64,000 nt of DNA from Eupeodes corollae (taxonomy: Eukaryota; Arthropoda; Insecta; Diptera; Syrphidae), in assembly GCF_945859685.1 (NCBI RefSeq), contig NC_079148.1:32003946-32067945 (forward strand), read 5' to 3'. Within the stretch, counting starts at the first letter, position 1. Each line of letters starts with the position of its first letter. Positions 47,663 through 58,014 of the stretch are shown piece after piece. Below the pieces are notes generated by a model, which made no database searches, was not told the DNA's origin, and saw only the letters and a program-made list of their open reading frames with translations. Both the position numbers and the translations under genes were made by a program.

Positions 47663-50360
47663 AAACTAAGGAACGTTTTTTGTTGTTCGTTCGACTTTTA
47701 ATATTGATGTTTGATTCCACACTTTAAGGAAATAAGTAATGTAGAGGAATACAGAGTTAAAGAGGCACTTTTTACTTAAAAGCTGATATTTTCAGTTATC
47801 TTTTCAAGATCATTAAAGAAAAACATACAAATAAAAATCAAGGTACAACCTTTGATCCGGCCTAAACGTATATACATGTGTTCATATGGCAGTTACCGTT
47901 TTTACTATTGAAGCTTAAAAAAATCCATATACCCTTATCAAAACCACTTAATTTCAAAACATCAATAATAACGTTAAAGATCGAACTCTTCTATTTTCTT
48001 AATTTTAAGTATGATTTAAAACAGCCCTGTAAGGCTTTTTTTAACGTAAAATTCAATAATAATTAGCTTTAATACGGTTCGTAGAATTTTTCTGTCACTT
48101 GCTAAAACAAAGTTGGATGAATTTACTTTATTTTTGCATCACACGCCAAAATCTCCTCAATTCCTTTTCAATTCATTTGCATCACCGTCATCATCAAATA
48201 TCAAAGAAAGAATAATATTTTGACATAAGAAAACAATTACTCACAGCCACTTGTCAGTTGCATTCAAACATTCTTCAATTTCTTTTTTTTTAAATGCATT
48301 TTCCTCACCCATTATCAGTGAAAATTCAATGAATTTCAACCACAACTACCTTTTCCGGTATCCAATAAGCATCATAATTCATCCTTCAATTCACAGCCAC
48401 AATACAATAAAAAGAAAATTATAATTCACCAGCAGCAAACTATAGGAATGGAATAATAAAGTATCCAAAAGAATTAAAAAGACAGAGAAAGCGAAAAGGA
48501 AAAAAGGAATCATATCCTTTTGGAAAATCCAACATTAAAATGGAAGCATTGAATAGAGATAAAGAGGATCCTTCAGCTCGTCCAAAAATTCCTCTGCTCT
48601 CATCCCAATCCTTGTACTTGTCGTCGTCGTAATCCACTTTTCAAATTGTTCACTGTAATGTAAAACCTTTCGCAGGACGACTAAGTAAATTATCTGGAAC
48701 TAATGACACTGACAGGACAGTGTATAGGGCATAGGGCACACACACACAGACGAATGACATACAAACATATACCTATAGACCGAAAAAAGGACTCTTTTGC
48801 GCTACCAGGTTTTGGCACGAAATGCAAAACTAAAGGGTTAATGGGTCGTTCCTGGACTATTATATAGCAAAAGCCTGCACCTCATCATTATAAATTTATA
48901 CACATGGTCTTCATTTAGTATAAGGATTCAAGACATAAGGATTTTAGTGTGCCAAAAATTTAATTGATTTTCCATCATGCATCATTATATCCTTTTGTGT
49001 ACGAGGTGAACATCATAAGAGTGTTACTATCCAGTAACGATAACAATTCGAATGCCAAGAAGAAGTAAATTCTTCTTGCCTTGATATACATGCCTACACA
49101 ACGGAATCATTATCCTAATCAAAATTCATCATTCGTCCTTAAAAGATTGGACAAACAACTGCATTTGTTCAAAATTACAGTTATCGAACTTCCAAACGCG
49201 CTATTGTTGTATACCTAATTTCTTTTCTCGCTCTATAGGAATAAGGACCCGGACCCATCCATAAGGACCAAAACCACAAAATTTACAAGTTGTTTATATT
49301 TAAATTTCACAAAGTACCTACTCGTTCGCCAATACACATTCAAATAAAAAAATCGAATTCGAAAGGACGAAGAAAGGATTTCTTCTATCACAACACAAAA
49401 CACAAACGAAGGAATTGAGTGAACTAACAAGAAAAACAACAACAAAAACAAGAAGATGAAGAAGAACAACGACAACTAAAACAACCGAAACGAACAAAAG
49501 TAACAGACCAATTCTCGAAATTGTTTTCGTGACTCAAATTTTCACCAGGGACGTGTTCGGAAAGCATATGATGCGATTTTCCTTCACAAAAAAGGACACG
49601 CTCTCCAGTAAAAAAAATACAACAAAAAGAAATAGAACTGCGGGAAGCCTTTCTTTAGTAGCTCGCTAGTTAGGCAAGGATACAAACACACTACACAGGA
49701 TACAGAAAACAGAAGTATAGAGAGTTGGAACATCCTTTATATTTGTGAAAATTTGTCATCAGAACTGGTGCGACAGATTGAAGACATCAGTTTTGAGTGC
49801 TGGAGGAGGCATTGTATAGCGATGTAGCGTCGGTCGTCAGCGAACAAGTCCAGTTAGCTGTGTACGATGAAGATGTGTATCGCAGTCGAGCTGGATTGAT
49901 ATAACTCCAAGGCAGAGTTAAAAATTGGAAGAGTTGTCGTAGAGGGCAATCATTCCTATTTTTTGTGAAATCGCAGGGCAGGGCAGGGGGTATGATGATA
50001 TTCCTTTGTCTGGTGTTTTATCATTTTTCCATCTGCGTTTGTGTATTTCAATTTTATATAAGTTGGATTTTTCGACAATTGTGCAGAGGTTTTCTTCTTA
50101 TTTTTGTATGTGAGGATAAGAAATTTAATTTTGTTTTAATAATTTTGTATTGCTATAATGAGTAAAAGGATAAAGGGTTGGTTTTGTGGAGGTAATCAAT
50201 GGCTTAAAGAAGTATAAGTTCGATTGGGTGATAAATGTTCGATCGCGGTTTGTGATTAAACATCTACAATTGCAAAGAAATACAAAATATTTAGTAACTT
50301 AGTGAAGAAATATTGTGATTTTTTTAAATACCTCGAAAACTAATTTTATAATTTTGGTCC
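47663..50360. other. noncoding, partly GC-moderate and non-repetitive
   Basis: No gene is supported. About 48420-50000 has higher complexity and more G/C than its surroundings. Open frames of 65-80 residues at 48440-48637 and 49233-49475 (minus) and 49965-50165 (plus) are dominated by hydrophobic or low-complexity residues and match nothing I know. About 49430-49480 is AAC/AAG simple sequence. A promoter or untranslated exon is possible at 49700-49960, but I could not assemble a convincing core-promoter set. Confidence 0.38.
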
Positions 50361-50364
50361 TACT

Positions 50365-51930
50365 TACTTACTTAAAGGCTAGCTATAGCCCTGTGTGAAC
50401 TAGGGCCTCACTCAACAAACTTCACTTTCTAGTTCGGTTCCTATACCTAGATTACTCTTGTTTCACACAATGTGGGAAGGTTCTGTTTAGTTGTTTCCAA
50501 ACTTTATGGAGTAGCTCGAATTCTTCATGGACGAGCCAAAACTAAACATGGCTCTATAAAGCTTGTTAGTGTAGATGCTGGCATATGCGACCTTAAATCT
50601 ATGAAAAGATGGTGGGTGTCGATTTAATGTTCTTGCGTTTTTTTAGGATCTGTCGTAATGAGAATATTTGATAGAGTGTGGACTTGCCTGATCTAAAACC
50701 ACACTGATAACGACCTATCGGATTATTGACGATGGGCTTAGATCTTCACATATTGAAGCAGAGAAGATTTTGTAAGCAATTTTAAGTAGACTGATGCCTC
50801 TATAGTTGGTGCCGTTCGAGTTCAGAGGGTCTCGTTTTTCAGAATCTTTATGGTTGGTGCAAAACGATACTAAGGTTCCATTCATCGGGCATGCTTTCCT
50901 CCAACCATATCTTCAAGATAAGTTGGTGCATGCTCCTAACCAAATTATCTCCAGCTGGCTTGAAGAGCTCAGCATTCAAGTTATCCGCTAAAGCGGCTTT
51001 GTGGGACTTCAGCTTAGATATTGCAATCTTTACTTCGTCTAAGTCGGGAAGACGGGATTGTTGGCTTTTGCCGTCTATATTGAATATATCATCCTGCTTG
51101 AAAGCAGAATTCAGTTGGTCGTTGCCATTATACAGTCCTCACAAGTGTTCCTTACATGTCCACCGCATTGACTGCGGCTGCACTATGATGTTTCCATTTT
51201 CGTCTTTGCAGCCTTCGGTTCTAAGTTTCAACTTTCAAACTTCAATTATGCTCTTTAACATACAGCTCGTGAGCAGCTCTAGTCCTTCTATGCAGTGCAT
51301 CTTTGCGTGCCTGTTGTTTGGCTGCATTTGCCTGCCGACATTCCTTATCAAACCAGGGATTTCTTGTTGGTGGCTGCTCGAATTTAGCCTTGATGCTAAT
51401 GGTCATAAGGAGCTCGCTAATGAACCTTTAGCTCAAGACTTATTGCCTTAGTCTATCTTTAATGACGAAGCCACATTCAAATAAGCGTTGTTGTGTTTAT
51501 CGGTAGCAGTCACGCTTAGTAAATATTGTAGTTTTTCATCGTCTTTTTGCCCGGGCCATTCTATCGCTTTTTCTGGATCGTGAGGATGTCTGCTTAATAG
51601 TCGTCTAGGGTTTCCGCTAATTCTTCGGCTTCATGTGATCTAAAGTTTGATATCCAAGGCTTGTTTGCTTTGCAACTAGGTTTACTTAATGTGGTCAGAA
51701 AGTCACCCTGGCGCATGCCCTTCAACCTTAAGGACCAGTACTTGATCTAACCCTAACGACAAGAGCTAGCATAACCGCTCGTTACAGTCCTTGGCTCCAA
51801 AAATGTCGTAATAGCCCTATAAGGTAGTAAGTTTAACCTAACTGGAAGTGTGAACGCCACCATCTCGGGAATTTCTCAGTTGCCGTCTAGATAAGGAGAT
51901 GTGTCTTAGTGGAAACAGCTATCTCCGTCT
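50365..51930 (-). pseudogene. non-LTR retrotransposon, EN-to-RT part, internally deleted
   Basis: The minus strand gives the end of the endonuclease (LVLKVEGHAPG), then NPWFDKECRQMQ, HRRTRAAHELYVKEHN, then LDEVKIAISKLKSHKAALAD, AELFKPAGDNLVRSMHQLI, IWLEESMPDEWNLSIV, IGRYQCGFRSGKSTLYQIF and a motif-A segment FKVAYASIYTNKLYRAM. In motif A the residue matching Asp of AYDSI is Ala, and a one-base shift follows FIDF. The middle of the polymerase, including motifs B and C, is deleted. The 3' end resumes near EVC/ARP-like tail sequence and finishes in TTTAAGTAAGTAAGT, the same tail as the copy ending at 30.2 kb. The 186-residue plus-strand open frame here (50891-51451) is antisense shadow. Confidence 0.86.
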
Positions 51931-52965
51931 CTCATTTATTACCTGTAACAACTTTCCACTATTATTGAAATCCAATCTTGAGATACTAGACACCCGATGT
52001 TCACCTCGTGGAAGTGAGAGTAATAGTTGATAAAGTCAAGTGGGTTTTGAGAAAAAACTGTAGGCGCTTGTGTCCTATTGTCTACAACTTGAACATCACA
52101 TTGTAAACATACCTTGCTCATAAATGAAGTGTACTCACATGTTTTAATGCATAATTGAAAAGTCTAACTTCTTTTGATGATATCTTTGGGTGAAAATACG
52201 AGTGTTCTAAATTGCATCCTTAATTGAAAATTGAATTACGACTTCAAATTCAAAATTCAGTATATTTATTTTCTTTCAACAATGCTTTGACTCTTTTCTG
52301 CTGATGTTCATTAAACGTATAAGGAACATTTTCTACAAAACCAATATTTTTAAATCCAACGAACAACAACAAGTATATAATAGAAGAAGAATTGATGCAT
52401 CAGCATTGAATGATTAATGGCTCTCTAAAGTGTGCCTATCACTTTATAGCATACGACCCCATCAGTTTTGTCTAATGTTTTTGTTCTATAAAATTAAACT
52501 CTCAACCTGTTCGTTGATGAAGACAAAAGGATGATAGTAAAATAGAGACAAAATCTGCATTGCGAAAAATCTATTCATCCAAGCTGTATGCGTTTAAGTT
52601 GAGTATATGGGCAAAACCTCTTAATACTTATGAGTCTATAAACTATTTGAGATACTTAAAGTGATTTTAAAGATAGGATTTAATGTTTAGTGTTTAAAAA
52701 TAAAAGTATTTAGACCAATCTTGTTTTAAAGGCGATCATTTTAGAGTGGTTCTCTGAGGCGAATACAATTTTGTAACTTATATCTATTTTTCAAGTCTGT
52801 GAATTTCATCTGAATTTTAATAATTGTTTGATGTATTTCCATAATGCATTTGTTATCTTTGAGAGTTGCACACCTCGAATGGTGTCATTTTTTTTCATAA
52901 CTTTCAGTCACTCAAGGGATTATTAGTACCCTTTATATGTTTATACTTAACTCAGTGCGAACGTT
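51931..52965. other. noncoding stretch
   Basis: I see no supported feature. The sequence is A/T-rich without recognised repeats. Confidence 0.45.
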
Positions 52966-52969
52966 AGGA

Positions 52970-53812
52970 AAATAGGGACGGCTTTAAGAGAAGATACACG
53001 TGCACATTGGTTTTAAAGTTTTGAACATCAAAATGGGAGGGAAAAACAGATTTGGCCAAAGCATTCCACATTCTGGATGTGCGATTTAAGAAAGAATCTC
53101 TATACTCCGCAGTACGCCCGAAATTGAGCTAAAAAGAAAACTTTACTGACAGTTGATTAGTTTCCTAGATGCAAGTGCCACTCATAGATAGCGGCATCGG
53201 GGGTGTTCTACGCTTTAACGACAGGAGACAGCATTGATTCTTCAAAGCATTCAATTGTACACGGTTTTTGATTCCCCATTGGACAATGCTGTCAAGATCA
53301 GAATATAATGAGCTTATGATACGCTGCGGTTGAAGTTCCACATCCGAAGGACAAGGATGTGAATCTAGGAACGAATATGAAAAGCTGAGGGTACTGTCGA
53401 GGGCGAAACAGTTTGATGAATTAGAAGTGGCAGACAAAAGATCATTTATGTATGTAAGGAAGAGAGTCGGAGACAAAATGGAGCCCTGGGGAACACCAGC
53501 ATTTATTTTATGAATTTTATTCTTGATGCCATCCAATACAACTTGTATTAAACGGTTAGAAAGGTAATTTCCAGTCCAACGAAAACGATATTTATCAATA
53601 AAGAGGACTCATGACACTTTCCGGTAGCGTCGAATTAACAGCAAACTGTGGTGCAAGCAAATTGGCTTTATCAATCGAGCTTACATACGAAGTATCATTG
53701 TGAAAGAGCCTTGGGACTGAGGATGACGTGGTGTTTTGTACGTTTTTTACAACTGACCAGACATTTGTATTACGTTTGGGACATTGTAGTATTTTTTGCC
53801 TTAATTTCTGAT
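52970..53812 (-). pseudogene. non-LTR retrotransposon in three fused blocks
   Basis: On the minus strand three collinear blocks of one LINE ORF2 are joined by deletions. Block 1 is the pre-RT linker (PKRNTNVWSVVKNVQNTTSS, YVSSIDKANLLAPQFAVNST). Block 2 starts at WTGNYLSNRLIQVVLDGI and runs through INAGVPQGSILSPTLFLTYI (motif B) to CFALDSTLSFS (motif C, about 53397-53408), LNALKNQC and MSGTCI. Block 3 is the C-terminus, TAEYRDSFLNRTSRMWNALA, SVFPSHFDVQNFKTNV and a stop. Most of the fingers and motif A (between 1 and 2) and the thumb (between 2 and 3) are gone. In motif C the first catalytic Asp is Leu (FALD), so activity is abolished. Probably CR1/Jockey-like. Confidence 0.88.
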
Positions 53813-53814
53813 CA

Positions 53815-54330
53815 TATAAAAATTGGGTTCTCCGAATATGACCATTACAGGTCTTTCTGGCATCAGTCGATGAAGACCTGCGACTTCAAGAAATCCTACA
53901 GGAAAAAGTCTGGGAGGCAAATCGCATGACCTTGGTGGCCAATTCACATCATCCTGCGAGAGATAACCTTACCCTCAAATCGTTCATGCAAAATGTCAAA
54001 CAGCTACGTGCCAAACAGCAAATGTCGTGGCATTTGCTGTTTGGCACGTAGCGCCACGCGCGCCGCCATCCTGCTGGAACCACATGTCGTCTAGATCCAT
54101 ATGGTTTAATTTGAGCCATAAGAAATTAGGTATAGTCGTAATGTAGCGCTCACTGTTAATAAATTAATTTGACAGATGTCACCAAAACAAAATGGCCTCC
54201 AGGGGGTGCCAAAACTTCCCTAGCCAATTGAAAAATCACTAATTTTTTGGCTTAACACCTTTTGTATTTAGTCCAGATGGAGCTCTACGTGTTTAGTATA
54301 TAGTTAAATGAGTTACATGGTCTGAACAAT
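53815..54330 (-). pseudogene. mariner-like transposase remnant
   Basis: The minus strand reads NSERYITTIPNFLWLKLNHM, then DLDDMWFQQDGGARGATCQT, then after an inverted insertion DILHERFEGKVISRR, then DVNWPPRSCDL, and in another frame PDFFL, a stop, DFLKSQVFID. These match the W-F-Q-Q-D-G-A-T-C-H-T-A block with the second catalytic Asp, and the N-W-P-P-R-S-C-D-L-T-P-L-D-F-F-L-W block with the third, of insect mariner-type transposases. A four-residue insertion (GARG) lies just after the catalytic QDG. Terminal inverted repeats and the DNA-binding domain are not visible. A LINE remnant starts immediately after it, also on the minus strand. Confidence 0.87.
54003..54052. repeat. perfect 22-bp inverted repeat in the mariner remnant
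   Basis: Bases 54003-54024 are the exact reverse complement of 54031-54052, with a 6-nt spacer TCGTGG. One arm encodes the conserved ATCQTAN segment of the transposase. The other arm is an inverted copy in place of normal coding sequence, so it arose after or during decay rather than being an ancestral palindrome. Confidence 0.95.
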
Positions 54331-57159
54331 TTACTGATAAATTATCTTTTCTTCTAAGTGATTCTCAAAGGATTGGTTAATCTTTTTTAATTCTTCGTCT
54401 CTACAGTACCATTTCTCATTTCTTGCAAACCATCCAATTCCTTTTCCGAAAATCCAGATTTTTGATTTAATGGTGTACCTATATCTTTAAGTTCAATAAG
54501 TCCCAATATGTTTAGAGTTTGTTGATCATCAGTTACATCATATGTGTATTCGTGATAATGCAGTATGGGATGGTGGTACGTCTACAAAGACGATAAGCAT
54601 TTCTGTGGGCACGCCTCAATTCAAGAGTTTGTAGAATAAAGCTAAATAAGAATTCGTTTTGGTATTCACTGACTAGATAATTTTCATCAACTTTCCAATT
54701 ATATTGCTGTAAAGATCTTTGTAACAATGTTACGAAAAGATGTACCTCTATACCTAGTTATTTGGGTCCATTGGATTTTCTCTCTTCAGTATGGGTATAA
54801 TATGATTTTTTTAATGAATCTTTTTGGAATCTCAACATATAGTTATAAATCCAATTGAAAGTTCTTGTTACTTCTTTAAGAAAGGTTTTTCAGTTATTAT
54901 TTTAATCAGAGTTAGTTATGTTTAATAATTTCAGTTTTCTACATATTTCTGAACTTGGTTAGTCAATCCTAATTTAGTTTTAACTTTAAACTAAAAAACC
55001 TATTAGGCCTTTAAATACCGAAAATGTACTAAAATCCAAACTCCACACTCGTAGGAAAGAACTTTTCACTAACACAAACAAAGAAGAAAGTTAAGAAACT
55101 AACATCCAAGAATATACCACCTAATGAGCAATTTTTGTAATCTTATCACCGCTTCGAAGGCTTTTATTTCAAATCCCCTTATACAGTTTTGATTCCACCA
55201 AAATACCACAGTCTGTGCGTCGACTTTCAAGCACCATGCCACAGCTGTACTACCTATTACTAGTATACTTAACTATACTCGGACTTTGAATTAATTTTCA
55301 CAATTTTTCAAAAAAAAAAACAAAAAATTAATTTTTGAAATATCCTCCGAAGGATATAACCATCAGAAAACATTAGCTACATATGCTGCAACTGGCTTAC
55401 GATCACAAACGACCATCACTGCCACTACCGACCGCGTTCGGTCACCGCCACCGCCACCGCCGGCCGACACGCGCGCCGCAGTCACGCTTTGTCGTCGTTA
55501 CAAGGCAAACTTTTAATCAATAAAAAATAAATTTTTATGAAAATTGCAAAACTTAATTCAAACAGTTTTCTGTTTTTGTTCTTTTTTGTAAAGGACACTT
55601 CTTATTTTAGTATTTTATTTTTTGACAGACCAAGGACATCAGGATGTGCCACAAAATCACTTCCATTCAATTTGGAACATTCTGCGCCTGATAAAATTAA
55701 CTGATTACAAGTTTCGCGGAATCCTTTTTGTACATTCAGCCCAGCAATATCTCGCCACGAGTGGAAGTAGATGGTTTTTCTTTTGTAGTTCGTTTTGTTG
55801 TCAAATCCGCATTTCGATCCTGATGGAATCTGTTTTTTTTTTTCGTCGTCGTCATCCTGGATTCTCTGGATTTTGAATCAGTCGTTTGTGGGTCATTTTG
55901 GGATTTCCTTGTGAGAGAGAGGATATTGTTATTCATCAAGCGTTTTATAACTATTTTTCTTTCAACTTGTTCCCTCGACGAAAACCAACGACAAGACCGA
56001 CCGTCAATATGGTGATGACGACAAAGGACGAGGGGATGTTTGACGGCATAACGCTGGCTGGGAATGTACAATTGTACAAAGTACAACTTTCAAGAGGAAT
56101 GGAGTCAACTACGCATTGGGCGAGTTGGGACGAACCATTATCACTGCAATAAAAATATTTTCATTTGTCACAGTGACGCCACTTGGAAGTTAAATAAAAG
56201 ACCGCGAGGGGATAACAAACAGAAAGCAGGAGCAGCTGTACGTGGGATAACTTATCTGGTTGGATTGTGGGTTTAAGTTGGAGTTGAATTTCTCACACCC
56301 GTTTCAGACTTCACCATTCAGAGTGAAGCTGAACGTTGTACTTTTCTGGAGGTGCTTCGTTTGTAAAATAACACACCAACGAAGAAATACCCCAATTATT
56401 GGATGTTTATAATTCGCAAATGTACCCACTTGTTCCATGGGAATTTATTAGTTATTTCGTCTAGGGAAGGACTTAAGAAGGAATGGTGCAGAATTTAAAT
56501 TGGGTAAGTGATTTGTATCGTTTAGTTTATAGGCCGAATGTTTACACAATGAAGTTGAGACTATATTCATGACAAACAGTCTTTGAATTTAGTAAACACT
56601 TAAGAACATTCACAATATAAGGAAACCATAAGACAGTAACTATATCGTATATCTTATAAATGTACTAAGAAAGCGATATAACTATTTACTTCTCACAAAA
56701 TTTTTGGAAATCTTAATTTTTTTTGTTGAGAATTTACTTTTAATGCCTTAAAACAATTGCCAAATAGTACCCGATGCTAGGTAATCATGAAAATCATGAC
56801 TTAAATTCAAGAAATATGGGATCAAATTCAGTTTTTCAAGAATAAACATTTGTGTCCGTGAAAATCAATTATTACTGGTATCACGCTATAGAAAGCTTCA
56901 GTAGAAAAAACTGTCAAAATGTGTTTTGAACATTGTGAATTTTGTGTCAAAAAACTTGGCTAAGGCTTGTGAAATGTACGCCATACAACAACTTTTTATC
57001 ATTATTTGGAGTTATTTTGATATTGCTCTGCTAAAAATATTTGAACATTATCTTTCATAAATTTGTACTCAAGGTCTAAGAGCGTACAACTTATATCGAC
57101 AAATATTGATGTTTTTTGGGTTCTGCTCTAGATGTAATAACACGCACGAACTTGATACT
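54331..57159. other. noncoding; GC-rich island near 55.4-55.5 kb
   Basis: I see no gene I can name. At about 55425-55500 an island of CCG/ACC-rich sequence (GTCACCGCCACCGCCACC, GGCCGACACGCGCGCCGC) interrupts AT-rich DNA. From about 55620 to 56300 the composition is more balanced and open frames occur on both strands (55736-56086 minus, 55886-56152 plus) without any recognised domain. The minus frame is rich in T, K and R and looks like simple-sequence translation. A promoter or untranslated exon is possible. Confidence 0.4.
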
Positions 57160-57740
57160 GTATCCAATCAAATAAGCTTAAAAATTTAAATGCTATTTAA
57201 TTACTTAAAATACCTTAGTTTATTAATTTTTTTTCGAAAATCATATAGTTACTTTTAGACGTAAACGGTTAACGCATTGACTCTAAAGTAAAAATGAAGT
57301 TAAAATGTTCCAATTTTATAATTATGCAGTTTTTAAAGGCAAATTAATGTAACTCTTACATTCAATTTTCGATAGGAAAATATTGACTCGTGTTTTGTTT
57401 AAGAAAGAAATTAATATTTTTTTTTAAATCCTTATAATTTGACGTATTTGATCATAAAATATTGTTAAGACTGTAAAAAGCAAAAACAAATATTAAAATC
57501 AGTTCATTACTTCAAAAATATTGATTTTACTGAAAGAAACCAAATTAGAACAAATTAACGGATATATACATATGTTGGTTTGTTTTTGAAAAAAATTCGA
57601 ATTTTCGATTTTGGACCAAAAAAAATGTATGGGGACTACTGTTGTTCTTAGTTTTAAAAAAAATTATAAAAGCCTAAAGCAAATTGGCTCAAAACCGTCA
57701 TTTTTGTTTTAAATATCGAGTTTGAAATTAATAACTATAC
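57160..57740 (-). repeat. family-2 repeat fragment, copy 4
   Basis: It matches the body of family 2 in order: 'aaaaatttaaatgc', 'cattcaattttcgataggaaaatattgactcg', 'cataaaatattgttaagac', 'tggtttgtttttgaaaaaaattcgaattttcg', 'aatgtatggggactactg', and 'ttggctcaaaaccgtc'. It stops before the minisatellite and palindromic end. Same orientation as the 25-kb copies. Confidence 0.55.
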
Positions 57741-58014
57741 TTGATATTGATCCCCTGATAATAAAAACGTGCGTACAAACAAATTCACTGCCCCCATAAC
57801 TCTGCCGGAAAATGTTTAAGACCCACAAGATAGTACCAATGAAACATATTATATACTATTAAGGTAACTGAAGCAGAAGTTTACTTAGAAATTTGTCCGT
57901 TACTTTCTTTGTGTCCATATTTTAGTTTTCTAAGACTTGAAAAATTTAAATATTAATCTTTGTGTGCACTTGGATTTCATTATTATACAAATATCAGTAG
58001 TAATATCCCTATTT
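57741..58014. other. short AT-rich spacer
   Basis: I see nothing recognisable between the family-2 fragment and the LINE 5' region. Confidence 0.4.

Noticed and set aside
49780..49840. Initiator-like TCAGTT in a GC-moderate patch, considered as a core promoter
   Set aside because: No TATA box at -30 and no acceptable downstream element at +28. A hexamer alone is expected by chance.
50891..51451. 186-residue plus-strand open frame, among the longest in the window
   Set aside because: It is antisense to a LINE whose minus-strand translation shows clear endonuclease and RT blocks. The plus-strand product has no domain.
55736..56086. 116-residue minus-strand frame
   Set aside because: It is rich in T, K, R and S, is derived from simple sequence, overlaps an antisense frame, and has no recognised domain.
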